From: Hortaea werneckii
Lineage: Eukaryota; Ascomycota; Dothideomycetes; Mycosphaerellales; Teratosphaeriaceae
Assembly (NCBI GenBank): GCA_037044905.1
Contig: JBAOKB010000045.1
Span: 186,001 to 250,000, forward strand
DNA: 64,000 nucleotides
Direction: 5' to 3'
Within the stretch, counting starts at the first letter, position 1. Each line of letters begins with the position of its first letter. This document shows, in pieces, positions 12,201 through 22,730 of the stretch. A model generated the notes under the pieces. The model saw nothing but the letters and a program-made list of their open reading frames with translations, was not told the origin of the DNA and made no database searches. Position numbers and translations under genes: made by a program.

Positions 12201-13560
12201 AGCTTTCCCTTTCCGCGCGTTCTTTGCCGATGCGGATGCGACCATCTTTCCTCCGGACGCCTCAACAGAAGTTGTAATGGAGAACATTCGTGGCTGCGAG
12301 CGTCATATCCGGCGATTGTTCGAGGAACTGGCAGACATTCGGCCGTTTGAGATTCTGAGGAATCAGAGGGATAAGAGCAATTATCTTCTTGTCAAAGAAG
12401 CCAGGATCATTGCAATGACGACCACGCATGCGGCTATCCGGAGGCAGGAGATTGCAAATTTGGGCTTCCGATATGAGAACGTGATCATGGAGGAGGCGGC
12501 ACAGGTCACTGAAGCTGAGGGATTCGTCCCACTTGTAATGCAAAAAGCGCGGGAAAAGAGTGGCGAGGGCTTGCAGAGGGTAGTCCTTGTTGGCGATCAC
12601 CTTCAGAACTCACCCGTGGTCCAGAACGCCGCTTTCCGGTCTTACGCCAACCTGGAGCAGAGCCTTTTCCAGAGACTTATCCGACTTGGTGTCCCTCACA
12701 CTGTGCTGGATGCACAAGGCAGGTCGCGCCCGAGTATTGCGGAGCTTTACAAGTGGCGTTACCCACACCTCACGAACCTGCCCTTCACCGCCACGTCACC
12801 CGAATTCACGCAGGCGAACGCCGGCTTACGCTACGAGTACCAATTCATCGATGTACCAAACTACAAAGACGCCGGCGAGACGGAACCCTCACCGCACTTT
12901 ATCCAGAACCTGGGAGAGGCTGAATATGCTGTGGCGTTGTTCCAGTACATGCGACTTCTGGGCTACCCTGCGGAGAAGATCTCCATTCTGTGCGCCTATG
13001 CTGGTCAAAGAGCGCTGATCGGGGATGTGCTTCGGCACAGATGTAAGAACAACCGGTTGTTCGGAATGCCGGGCTGGGTCGGCACCGTGGATAAATACCA
13101 AGGCGAGCAGAACGACTATGTCATCTTGTCTCTCGTCAGGACCAAGACGCCCGGCTACCTGAGAGATATTCGGAGGTTGACTGTGGCTCTGAGTCGAGCG
13201 CGACTGGGGCTTTATGTCCTTGGGAGAAGAGAGGTGTTTGAAAGTAGCCTCGAATTACGAGAGGCGTTTGGTCTGCTCTTTGAGCGTAGTAACAAGCTCC
13301 AGCTCGTCACGAACGAAATGTTCCCGTCTACGCGTGGAGTAGACGCTGAGGCGGAGTCGACTGAGATGGATGGCGTAGAGCATTTGGGCCAGTACGTCTA
13401 CCAGATGACTCAGGCTATGGTGAAGCAGCTTAAGGAGAACGGTGGTCAGCTGCCTCGGCCTGCTGCTACACATGGTCAGGTCGAGGATGAGGATGAAGAC
13501 CAAGATCAAGACGGTGAGGAGGAGCTGGGCGAGGAGGATCAAGAGGATGTTCAGATGTAG
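9281..13560 (+). CDS. Aquarius-type intron-binding helicase, one frameshift
   Basis: A single long exon coding about 1426 residues after one break. Aquarius (Cwf11 in fission yeast) is an SF1 RNA helicase that binds introns in the spliceosome. The N-terminal half is the helical armadillo-like AQR domain (RPSVADLTGDN start, LRFERSW, LLSHYVFFPADD). The helicase core has Walker A GPPGTGKT near residue 836, the family-typical Walker B variant EEAAQ near 1071, GDHLQNSPVV, and later VGTVDKYQGEQNDYVILSLVRT and ALSRARLGLY. The C-terminus is acidic. The frame changes at 9391-9396 (an AAG/AG stretch one base short), separating the start from the body. Essential-type gene, so a sequencing error is likelier than loss. 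Confidence 0.94.
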
Positions 13561-13707
13561 TATAGTATAAAACAGCATGGGCATAGCATAGCATTTCAGG
13601 TACGTTTTTTCACTGGGGCAAAGGCAAGGTGTGCTTAGATACCCTTTTGGTGTATATGATCAGTGTACAGCTCGATATACGTTCCAAAACCGAAGATTCC
13701 AAACCCC

Positions 13708-14572
13708 TTATGATGAAGCTGGTTTCTCGGGTTTGGGCGACAGCTCGTCGGTGATATTCTGTGGGTCTTTCCACGCTAGTGCGACGAATCTATCGTAACC
13801 AGTCAGCATGAAATATTGTGTCAGGCCAGGAGAGTCGAGGTCAAGGCTTACTTCGTGTGTGAGCCCCGCGCGACAAGCTCGTTCTGCGTGTTGGTGAAGC
13901 GGATGGAAGTGTACGCGAGCGTCTTTCCGAACTTGTCGCAGGTGACTTCGGCGCGGACTGTGTCGCCTATCTTGCCTCCGGAGTTGAGGTAGGTTACTAA
14001 GACTCGTCAGTCTGCCATGCATTCGCGCCGTGTTCACCTAGTCTAAAAGGTCAGTCATACCGCTGAGATCCGTAGAGACGCCCGTAGCAAATAGACCGCG
14101 GGAGGCGACTGCCAGGGAGCCGCCGAGGTCGGTCATGCAGGCTAGAGTACCGCCATGGAGGATATTGAGGCGGTTCTGGAAAGGGAAGAGTTAATATCTA
14201 CGTTCGGGTTGGCGGGAAGATATGGGCGAGAATACGGTGTGCTCTTTCTGGATGTCCAGTTCAAAGCTGACCGTGCCTGGTCGTGCGGCTGTAACTTTGA
14301 GCTTTTAGAGGCGCATCATGTCAGCAATCGACAGAGATGGAAACCCCTTCAGTTTTGAAGGTGAAGAAGATGGTGCTTACGCCATCAACGAGCCTGTGAT
14401 TGATCAGTTAAGTATTACCCATCTTGAATGATGCTGTTCATCTGCCTACCTTGGCTCCAGGCCAGAATTGGCTCGGAATGACCTGTTGCAGTCAGCACCG
14501 GTACTTCTAAGTCAATAACGCTGGTACTGACTCCCAGACTGAGCGCACGAAAGGCAGACACCGTGAACTCAT
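13708..14572 (-). CDS. acyl-CoA thioesterase, hotdog fold (ACOT13/PaaI-like)
   Basis: Seven exons read in frame: 14532-14572, 14450-14482, 14381-14393, 14236-14301, 14061-14175, 13852-13996 and 13708-13789, giving 164 residues, the usual size for this family. It should hydrolyse acyl-CoA thioesters. Hotdog landmarks: RLNILHGGTLACMTDLGGSL (active-site loop and long helix), STDLSVTYLNSG, and GDTVRAEVTCDKFGKTLAYT in the beta-sheet. One internal exon is only 13 nt, which makes this gene easy to mis-predict. No targeting signal is evident at either end. It lies convergent with the Aquarius gene. Confidence 0.83.
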
Positions 14573-14774
14573 CTTCAATGATATTATGATGGGAGAGGTG
14601 AGGTCTCTTGGAATCCCTGCCATTGGCTGAACCGTAGCCTCGGCCCGATCGTGAACCTCACCTCACGCCCCACCCGGAGCATGCGGTATCAATACCCAGC
14701 AACGTCCTTGGAACTCTTGTACCATTCCACACTCTGGGTCGTTGATTAATTCTATCACAGTACATTTAGCAACC

Positions 14775-15765
14775 ATGAGCAGCCCTGGCGCAGGACACGA
14801 ATATGCACCTTACCCGGTCTCGTGGTATAAGCGAGATGTATTGCTCTTTGCCAACAGCATTGGCTGCACTGTGGATGAACTGCACTTCCTTTATGTACGG
14901 AAATCATGACCAGGATAAATTTGAATGCGAGCTAAACAGTATCAGGAACTCCACCCCAAATTCTCCGTCTTCCCGACATATCCCATCATCTTGCCGTTCA
15001 AGAAGAACTCTCCAGAGGTGATAGACTTCTATGCTGCCCAGAACTCCCAACAAGGCTCGATCCCCGGAGTGCCGAAGCTGGACAGCAAGCGTGTCGTCGA
15101 CGGCGAGCGACACATCACCTTCTTCAAACCGCTGCCGACCAGCTCTGAAGGCCGTGACTTCGAGATCCGCAGCAAAGTCATCGGAGTCTACGACAAGGGC
15201 AAGCCTGGTACTGTGATGGAGACCCAGCTCGACCTCGTCGACAAGAAGACAGGCGAGCTCTTACACTCGCGCGGTTGGGAGCGCTTTCTTCGTCGGCCAA
15301 GGGAACTGGGGTGGACCGAAGGGACCAAAGACTCAGAATTTCCCGCCTCCGGACGGCAAGAAGCCGGACGCGGAGTACGTCCACCCCATCAGCCCGGAGT
15401 CCGCGCATTTGTATAGGCTCAATGGTGACTACAACCCTCTACACGCCACGCCGGAGCCAGGTCAGGCTATGGGCTTCGGTGGCGCGATCATGCACGGATT
15501 GTACTCCTGGAACACGACGTGCCATGCCCTGCTGAAGCTGCTCGGCAACAGCGATCCCGCGAATATCAAGGAGTACGCTGCGAGGTTTGCGTCGCCGGTT
15601 AAGCCTGGCGACACGCTTGTGACGCAGATTTGGCGGACGGGGAACAAAGACTCGGAGGGCTGGGAGGATATTCGGTTTGTGACCGCGGTAAAAGGTGGGA
15701 AGGTCTGCTTGAGTAATGGGAGGGCTAAGATGAGAGTGGCGGGTGCGAAGGAGAGCAAACTTTAG
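14775..15765 (+). CDS. MaoC-type hydratase, peroxisomal (SKL end), one frameshift
   Basis: Exons 14775-14894 and 14940-15765 (45-bp intron), 314 residues once a single-base break is allowed for. Double-hotdog 2-enoyl-CoA hydratase resembling the hydratase part of peroxisomal multifunctional protein. The C-terminal half has the hydratase-2 signature YRLNGDYNPLHA followed by GFGGAIMHGLYSW, containing the catalytic Asp and His. The last three residues are SKL, a type-1 peroxisomal targeting signal. The frame changes at 15258-15262 (TT, one base too many), just before the conserved A-V-G-S-A-F-F block. It runs divergently from the thioesterase, starts 202 bp apart, which suggests linked acyl-CoA metabolism (inference). 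Confidence 0.88.
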
Positions 15766-16698
15766 GTACTATCAGGCCATATGAGTACTGCGCATCACCT
15801 ACTCTGTCATAATTTTGATGTTCTGGTGATACAGCTTGCATACAGTTGCCAAGCGCAAACTCGTAATCATGATTTCAACAGGTCGAAACCGAATGTGCCA
15901 TACCTTGCGGTTCAACAGAGACACCAGTGACAGCAGCCTCCGCATTGATATTATCCCACAGTCAGTCAAAGGTCAAGACAATCTTTCTAGGAGATACCCA
16001 GATTTACTTTTTGGCCATTCTGTCTCGGATGCTCGTTGACGTCCAGGTCCAAATATTATGACAAGCAATATCGCCAACTTCTGGAGGGCTAGCATGCCTC
16101 CCTACAGAGTTCATTCCTTATTCAGATGCCACGGAGCAATCGGGCAGACTGAGTTGACCTGCTTCCTTCAAAATCATATCTTCTTTCAGTGCTTGTCGTC
16201 ATCATTGGCTTTGTAGTGTTGAAATGGAATTAGAATCGTATGCTGGAAAAGATTGCAACTCTTCAAAACTTCTTGTTCACACATCTCTTACTACTGTCCA
16301 CGGGTGTGTACAAGCATCTGGAGGGGAGAAGCTCTAGCTGCATAGATAGTGCAAGACAGAAAAGGCGAGGGAGGGGAGGAGGCAGGGACCTCCCGGCGAA
16401 CGCCAAGTGGGGTCTCCACAATGCCATCACTCGCCGAGCTCCAGACAATGACTTGCCCACATGAGCGACAGCTGCACATTTGACACGACGTGGATTGCAA
16501 GAGACAGTCCTTCGACTTTTTCCGTGGTTCCTGAGCTTGTCGTCATCCGTTGGGGTTCTGTTCGCAATTGCGGACGGGCACGGCATTGTTGGGAAGCGAT
16601 TCACGTGGACGATCACATGCGACACCAAGCGCCGGCTGCTCGTCTCACACATTGAACACCGTACGACCGCTGCACGCCTGCGCACCACCTGCACAGAT
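15766..16698. other. intergenic, no gene seen
   Basis: About 930 bp between the hydratase and the stress-domain gene. Short frames only. An in-frame open stretch upstream of 16699 lacks conserved features and is treated as leader. Confidence 0.4.
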
Positions 16699-18192
16699 AT
16701 GGCCTCGACGCCGTCACCGCGCTCGACGCCCGCGCCACCGGAGGAGTCATCACCACGAAGCTCCGCTAGAAACATCCTACCTGACCGCTCAGTCCCCAAC
16801 CAGCCTCTTGAGAACAAGGCCCCTTCGAGCGGAGGCTCTTTCGTCCCCGCATGGCGACGGCCGACTATCCAAGTCGAAGGCGATGACTCGCGCAGGCCAT
16901 CCGTCCAGTTCGTCCCACAGGTCAAGACCTCCTCCGGTCTCACCTCTCGCTCCAGCTCCGCCAAGCCGCCTCCAACCCGTAAGATAAGCAACCCGACTGA
17001 GAACGGAAGAGCAAGAAGATTAAGCAGCCCCCCACCACCTGCAAAATTCCGACCGAGTGTCGGCTTCGACACGTTCAGCAACCCTTCCGCCAGCGACTTC
17101 AGCTTGACCCTGAACAGGAAGCATCGAGATTATGAGTACACGAAGAGATCACGAACATTCCTGTGCGGTACGGATACAAATGAATACAGCGACACAGCGC
17201 TCGAATGGCTCATAGACGAGCTGGTCGACGACGGCGACGAAGTGGTATGTCTACGCGTAGTAGAGAAAGACAGCCGCGAAGCGATCAAATGGGCAGGCGG
17301 GCAAGGCGAGAAGGGCTACAGACGCGAAGCGGAGCGGTTTATCGAAGCGATCGAGAGGAAGAACACCGACGACCGAGCCATTTCGCTCGTGCTCGAGTTC
17401 AGCATCGGCAAAGTCCACGACACCATCCAGCAGATGATCCGGATCTACGAGCCGGCGATCCTGGTCGTCGGGACGCGAGGGAGGAGCTTGACAGGCTATC
17501 AGGGTTTGCTGTCTAGTGGCTCAGTAAGCAAGTATTGTCTGCAGTACAGTCCCGTCCCGGTCATTGTTGTTAGGCCTAGCAGTAAGCGGGAGGCGAAGAA
17601 GCGGAAGCGGCTGCAGGACCCTGATCGCCAAGGTTATCGCGATATTCTGGACAAGTCGGAGGATGCGCCTCGAGGGCGAGGAGGACATCTACTGGACCAG
17701 AAGAACAGACAGAGTGTCATGGGTTCCGACTTGGGTCTGCTTGGAGAGCTTGGAACGGGTGATCCGGACGAGGAGGCTCGGAAGGTGGCTGAAGCTATTG
17801 GGTATCGCCCTGAGAACCGTGGAAGGAGCATGAACCGCGAGGCTGGGAGTCGGGGAAGTAGCAGGAACCGTGCGATCTCGAACGCTTCCGCGCGAAGCCA
17901 GGAGGATGTCACATCTCCCCGTGGCGATGAGCGACTGCTCAAGTCGCCCACGCTCGGCACGCTCGACAGTCCGATGGGCTCCGACGAAGAAGACGAAGGC
18001 GATGGAGACGAAGACGCGAGCAGACTGCAGGAGAGCGTTCGACCGGAGGACGAAGCGGCGATGTTGGCTTATCAGCGCGCGCAATACCTTATGCAGGATG
18101 AGCAGGAAGAAGCGGAGAAGAGAGCGCAACGTGAGAAGGAGCGTTCTGCGAGTCGAGGTGCTGGAAGTCGGGAGGGGCAGAAGAAGAGGTAA
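16699..18192 (+). CDS. universal stress protein A domain protein
   Basis: Single exon, 497 residues from the ATG at 16699; an upstream in-frame extension exists but is low-complexity leader. Residues 1-145 are disordered and rich in Ser, Pro and Arg. Residues about 150-295 form the Usp domain: SRTFLCGTDTNEYSDTALEW, VVCLRVVEKDS, a LVVGTRGRSLTGYQGLLSSG nucleotide-binding-like loop, then SKYCLQYSPVPVIVVRP. The remaining ~200 residues are charged and Ser/Arg-rich with acidic stretches, probably disordered. Fungal Usp proteins of this layout are thought to act in stress responses, but the ligand (ATP or cAMP) cannot be read from sequence. No frameshift seen. Confidence 0.88.
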   Translation: MASTPSPRSTPAPPEESSPRSSARNILPDRSVPNQPLENKAPSSGGSFVPAWRRPTIQVEGDDSRRPSVQFVPQVKTSSGLTSRSSSAKPPPTRKISNPTENGRARRLSSPPPPAKFRPSVGFDTFSNPSASDFSLTLNRKHRDYEYTKRSRTFLCGTDTNEYSDTALEWLIDELVDDGDEVVCLRVVEKDSREAIKWAGGQGEKGYRREAERFIEAIERKNTDDRAISLVLEFSIGKVHDTIQQMIRIYEPAILVVGTRGRSLTGYQGLLSSGSVSKYCLQYSPVPVIVVRPSSKREAKKRKRLQDPDRQGYRDILDKSEDAPRGRGGHLLDQKNRQSVMGSDLGLLGELGTGDPDEEARKVAEAIGYRPENRGRSMNREAGSRGSSRNRAISNASARSQEDVTSPRGDERLLKSPTLGTLDSPMGSDEEDEGDGDEDASRLQESVRPEDEAAMLAYQRAQYLMQDEQEEAEKRAQREKERSASRGAGSREGQKKR

Positions 18193-18600
18193 CACGAATG
18201 ACGATGATGATGATGAAGGGGGTGGCGCGGCGGTACTGGGGCTTTTGGCGCAGCTTGACAGGGGGATGAAGTAGGCGTATAATATCGTTGAGTGTGCAAA
18301 TGGCTTGCACAATAATCAATGCACGGCTTCTCTTCTAGTCAAATTTGAGAGGAACATATGAGTAAACCCTTTCATCTGTATTGATTTCCAGTCGGCTCCG
18401 TGAAGCGTGACCCGGTTTGTCCTGACTCGCTTGAAATTCCTTTCGGTACGCATGCCTTTGTCTTGACATGCCAGGGCATCAAGGCAAGATGATCGCCTTA
18501 AATGAACAGTTCATTGTTCTTAACCCAAAAATTTGCTTTGAAAGGGGACTAATGCTAACACATAGATAAGACGGAAGCAAGCGCATGAGTGAAGATCTAT
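18193..18600. other. convergent intergenic region
   Basis: Lies between the 3' ends of the stress-domain gene and the FAD oxidase gene. Contains a short GAT/GAC repeat near 18195-18222. No gene seen. Confidence 0.4.
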
Positions 18601-19983
18601 CTATAGTTTGCTACTCCTAACGTCCGCGCCCGACTTCCCAAGCTCCTCATCCAGAATCATTCCCTTCTTACCTCCTCTCCAGTCGTCAGTCCAAATGTGA
18701 TCGGTTTTGTGCTTCTGCTGAGGCCAGCGCCACTTGGCTCTTAATTCCTTCCCCAGCGCATCTCTATCCTGACCGAGCATCACGTCCGCGATCCGCTGTC
18801 CGATGTTCGGCAAGAATTTGTAGCCGTGGCCACATCCAGCCGTGGCCATGAACAGGTTGCCATAAGAAGGGTGGTAGTCGATTAGCCAGTTCCCCGTCGG
18901 AGTGTCAGTGTACCAGCAGATCTTCGTGTGTGTCCATGGCCGCTCTGCGAGGTATGGGATGCTTTTCCGGAGGAACTCACGACAGGCTTTGTCGCCTTCC
19001 GCGGGGATGTTTAGGTTCTCGTCATCCAGCTTCGTTCGTGGGAGACTGACGGTGATCTTCTCACCAGGCTTTTCTGGATGGTCGATGGTGGTTGGGTTTG
19101 CATAGCCGTAGCCATGACGAGCCACTTTGAGCTGACGGCCGCGCGGCTGGATGATGAACATGCCGCTGTTCTCACAGAGTAGAGTTGGGTTCTTGCCTAG
19201 CCGGTCCTGCTCATCTTGTGTGAGGTCTATGTAAGCCAGGATCTGGCCGGTAGAGCTGCAGATCCCGCGTAGATCGACAAGCTTGGGCGTCCATGCTCCG
19301 GTAGCCAGAATTGTTAGATCAGCTTGGAGTTGCTCCCCTGATACCAGCTCCACACTCTCGACCTTGCCTTGGCCGAAGACCAAGCGCTTCACCTCGGCCG
19401 TCCTGAAGTTCACACGGCCGGTCTGCTCGACGAGTTTCCTCATATGCCTCACGCCAGCCTCAGCGTCGGCCCATCCAGACGTCCAGTTGACATAGCCTTT
19501 CGTCCCACAGTTGCCTTCCATAGTGGCCATAACACGGCTCACGTCCTTAGCGCTCCTGAGAGGTTCGACCTGACCTCCTTCTTCCCGTCTTCCTACCTTC
19601 AGTCCTAAGCGTGACTTTACGTTCTCCATAGCTTTGAACATATAGTCACTCGCGTCGCCCTCGCCAATACCATCACCTTCGTCCGTGACAATACACAATC
19701 CGGCTTCGGTGTAGCGACCATCTGCGCCGAATTCACTTCGCCAGTACTTGTGCGCTTCGGCCATCAGCAAGGAATAAGTGCCATCCGCATAGTCCGGCCG
19801 GATGATCCGAGAGGAATCGATACTGGAGCCATCTGGAGCCGGGAAGTCTACTCGTTCCAGGACTGTGATGCTTGTATTCTTGAACTCATCCCGTGTCGCT
19901 AGAGCATGTGCAGTGCTCAGGCCAAACACCCCGGATCCAACAATGATAATTGAAGAGGGGATTTGCTTCGTTGAGGAAGCCAT
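18601..19983 (-). CDS. FAD-dependent amine oxidase, sarcosine/fructosyl-amine oxidase family (SKL end)
   Basis: Intact single exon, 460 residues. Begins with the dinucleotide-binding motif IIIVGSGVFGLSTA, followed by ITVLERVDFP and DSSRIIRPDY. Later blocks are LAYIDLTQDE, the CWYTDTPTGNWLIDYHP segment with a Cys at about residue 356 that aligns with the flavin-linking Cys of this family, and MATAGCGHGYKFLPNIG. The family oxidises N-methyl or glycated amino acids, or pipecolate, to imines with H2O2 release. The C-terminus is SKL, so a peroxisomal location is expected. The exact substrate cannot be assigned. Its start is 376 bp from the divergently transcribed OMS1-like gene. Confidence 0.9.
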   Translation of the reverse strand: MASSTKQIPSSIIIVGSGVFGLSTAHALATRDEFKNTSITVLERVDFPAPDGSSIDSSRIIRPDYADGTYSLLMAEAHKYWRSEFGADGRYTEAGLCIVTDEGDGIGEGDASDYMFKAMENVKSRLGLKVGRREEGGQVEPLRSAKDVSRVMATMEGNCGTKGYVNWTSGWADAEAGVRHMRKLVEQTGRVNFRTAEVKRLVFGQGKVESVELVSGEQLQADLTILATGAWTPKLVDLRGICSSTGQILAYIDLTQDEQDRLGKNPTLLCENSGMFIIQPRGRQLKVARHGYGYANPTTIDHPEKPGEKITVSLPRTKLDDENLNIPAEGDKACREFLRKSIPYLAERPWTHTKICWYTDTPTGNWLIDYHPSYGNLFMATAGCGHGYKFLPNIGQRIADVMLGQDRDALGKELRAKWRWPQQKHKTDHIWTDDWRGGKKGMILDEELGKSGADVRSSKL

Positions 19984-20359
19984 TTACACCTCGCGAAAAG
20001 ATGGTAATTCAGGAAAAGAAATTTGTTTGGGGGTTCAAAGAAGAGCGGGAGTGTCCAAGACTATGTGGAAACGTACAGAAAAGACAGATCTTACTTTTGG
20101 TATACTTCCCAGGAATTCCGGGAAGAGTCAATGGTAGGGCGTATATTCGGGGACTTGGATGGGTGGAGCGGAACGGGAGTGAGGTGGAGTGCACGAAAAG
20201 TCTCTTGGTGCCTGAGGTGAAGTTGGCCGATGCTTCAACAACGGCTAAGGTTACCTGCAATTTTGAGCCTCTTCTTCACTTCTCTTCAACATCACTTTCT
20301 CGATCGAAGTACACCACCCCTCAACACCTTCCCATCCACATCGGCATCAAGTGCGACAG
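19984..20359. promoter_or_regulatory. divergent promoter region, FAD oxidase / OMS1-like
   Basis: 376 bp between two divergent starts, so it holds both promoters. No specific element recognised. Confidence 0.45.
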
Positions 20360-21442
20360 ATGCCGCGGGTAGTCATACCACGACATGTAATCACCGCACT
20401 GCGTCGGGCGTCTACCGCTCCAAGATTTCGACGTCCGGAAAGAAATCCATCACTCCCCATTGACCCTTCACAACCAGTGGCAGAGGAGGCACCTCCCAAC
20501 CCCAACGAAGCTGCCATCGTAAGAGCTCGCAAGCTTCCTTTGCTCGGTGCCTCCGTCTTCGCTGTCGGCCTCGGTTTCTATTGCCTGCAGCTATTCATTG
20601 CTGCCAAACAGCCATGCACCAACCCCAAGGTTGCCGACTTGGCCGAGCAGAAGGATGTCGTCTCTCGCTATGACTACACTGCCGATAGCTTTGACAGTGA
20701 GGTCGGGTTATCCGAGTTCCTCATGGGCCTCAACGGCACACGGAAAACATTGTCGCAGAAATGCCATGGCAATGTGCTCGAGGTCAGCTGCGGCACTGGG
20801 AGGAACTTGGGCTATTACGACATTGAGAGGGAGGACTCGCGTCGGCCTGCTGGTAAGGTTGACAGCTTGACCTTCATCGACATCAGCCCGCAGATGGTCG
20901 AGGTCTGCAAGAAGAAGTGGACGGCTCTCTTCGGCAGCAAAATCTCGACCTTGAAGCCGGATCTTAGTGTCCGATTCTTGACTGGCTCAGCACTTGGAAA
21001 CATGCCGCTGGCGCCCAATGGCAAGAAATATGACACTATTATACAGACGATGGGTATGTGCAGCACACCTACACCCGTCGCTCTGGTAGCCAATATGGTC
21101 AAGCATCTGGACACATCGAACCCAGATGCACGCATCTACCTCCTTGAGCATGGGCGCAGCTACATGCCGTGGGTCAACAACATCCTCGACCAGTCCGCCG
21201 AGAAGCACGCTGAGCTTCACGGGTGCTGGTTCAACCGTGAAATCGGTTCTTTGGTGCAGGAGGCTGCCGACCAGACTGGATTGGAGGTCGCAACTGAGCG
21301 TCGCCATCACGCCGGAACAACCTGGGTGTTTGAACTGAAGCCCAAGGCGGAAACTGTCGCCACACAGGCGACAACACCAACGAAGGCAACAGAAGCCTCA
21401 ACCGCTTCTGAAGGGTGGCTTGCCAAGATTGGATGGAAGTGA
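20360..21442 (+). CDS. OMS1-like mitochondrial methyltransferase
   Basis: Single exon, 360 residues from the first ATG of the frame. A basic, hydroxylated N-terminus (MPRVVIPRHVITALRRAST) fits a mitochondrial presequence, followed by a membrane segment at about 60-80 (LLGASVFAVGLGFYCL). The SAM-dependent methyltransferase domain follows: RYDYTADSFDSEV, the glycine loop NVLEVSCGTGRNLGYY near residue 139, LTFIDISPQMVEVCKKKW and the acceptor block LEHGRSYMPWVN. This order matches yeast Oms1, an inner-membrane protein known as a suppressor of OXA1 loss; its substrate is not established. The C-terminal 40 residues are Thr/Ala-rich. Confidence 0.85.
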   Translation: MPRVVIPRHVITALRRASTAPRFRRPERNPSLPIDPSQPVAEEAPPNPNEAAIVRARKLPLLGASVFAVGLGFYCLQLFIAAKQPCTNPKVADLAEQKDVVSRYDYTADSFDSEVGLSEFLMGLNGTRKTLSQKCHGNVLEVSCGTGRNLGYYDIEREDSRRPAGKVDSLTFIDISPQMVEVCKKKWTALFGSKISTLKPDLSVRFLTGSALGNMPLAPNGKKYDTIIQTMGMCSTPTPVALVANMVKHLDTSNPDARIYLLEHGRSYMPWVNNILDQSAEKHAELHGCWFNREIGSLVQEAADQTGLEVATERRHHAGTTWVFELKPKAETVATQATTPTKATEASTASEGWLAKIGWK

Positions 21443-21777
21443 CCGAATGAGGCCATAACTCCGTCGTAAAATGCCTGCTATTGTCCGCAACGGTCCAGAT
21501 CAGGCGCCGATGGCGCAATGGAGCAAGCACATCCTGACCGGGAAAGTCGCCCAGGGCTAAGCAATGGTTAGTCCAACCCCAACTTACTCCCCTTAATACC
21601 CTCCTCAACCAGCATGATAGAAAAGCATTGGCATTCATTCAAGACGGGCCTAGGAATCTTTGCTGTCGAAACGCACTCGTCTGATCCAACTGGCTACTTC
21701 TCAATTGATAACACACAATAATGTGCACTGAGGAAGTTTGCTAATTCTATCAAAGCAGGTTACCTTCTCGCGTGGCT
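21443..21777. other. intergenic, no gene seen
   Basis: Downstream of the OMS1-like gene. Probably contains its 3' end and the leader of the small gene that follows. Confidence 0.35.
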
Positions 21778-22263
21778 ATGTCATTCCCATCGGGCACCTT
21801 CATCCCCAGTTTCGATAATGGATCGTTCCAGTGAGTCTCACCAACACGTCGTCTGCTGTGCATCCTTTCCCTCTTTGTTTTCTCTGATGATACATCAATT
21901 TTACGTACCAATCAATCTCTTTTGATATATATTATGATACCATATTTTTATCCCCTTTCTGATAGGATCAATAACCATCGAATACAAATTGTTCCAAGCA
22001 GCATGATCTCTACGGCAGGCGCTGACTTCAAAGAAATCACAGACTTCTTATCCATACAAATGACGGTCTTGAGGTCGATAGGTACTGTCAGCGACACGCG
22101 AATGATCAGGCGCAATCCTGCTCAAGTTCATGCTCCAGAAAACCATTGGGTTAATGTTAGACTTCACTACAATGGTCATTCATACAAGCATTTCATCAAC
22201 CAGACATGGACAATCATGCTAGTCGGTGTAATATATATCCATCAATTGATCCATCTTTCTTAA
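21778..22263 (+). CDS. small predicted two-exon protein, unrecognised
   Basis: Predicted from a GTGAGT donor and a pyrimidine-rich TGATAG acceptor: exons 21778-21830 and 21966-22263 joined in frame across a 135-bp intron, 116 residues. It starts MSFPSGTFIPSFDNGSFQ. Exon 2 codes a mixed sequence with no recognised domain, ending in a short hydrophobic stretch (MLVGVIYIHQLIHL) that could be read-through into a further intron, so the true 3' end is uncertain. No signal peptide. No homologue recognised. Codon-level evidence is limited to frame continuity and good splice signals. Confidence 0.4.
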
Positions 22264-22730
22264 CTTATGTCTAATTTTACTTTTCTTTGCTCTTTGAAGT
22301 AATCACATGGTGGATGAGTCGCTCTAGTAGAAAAGATCAGTCCTGTTACGTCTGGCCCGTCGATCGGAGATCAAGTTGCTAGAATTTGCAGGCTTCGAGG
22401 ATTTCCGAGCTCTGCTGTGCCGGCTTTCTTATGCTTCATATACAGATGGCATTCTGGATAATGAGGGGAAAGGGGGGAGGGAAAAGGAGTGATGTCTCTA
22501 ATCCCCTCAGGACCTAACAGGATCTGAGCGAAGACTTTGTGTTCCTTTGGAGATGCTTCAACTGATAGCTCCAGCCAAGTTCTGGAGTCGGAAATGGCTA
22601 GGCGTATAGCAGGTGTACTCTATCGTTCTATCTCGATGGAAATCTGACACTGTAGGTAAGCTCTCTCACAAAGCCTCAAGAGGCGTGACATATTGCCTTC
22701 GCAGAATCTGCTCGTTCGGAGATGGCAATA
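22264..22730. other. intergenic, no gene seen
   Basis: Between the small gene and the 3' end of the Old-Yellow-Enzyme gene. Contains only short frames. Confidence 0.4.

Noticed and set aside
16263..17081. 272-codon minus-strand frame near the stress-domain gene
   Set aside because: Overlaps the Ser/Pro-rich N-terminus of the real gene and its leader; no features of its own.
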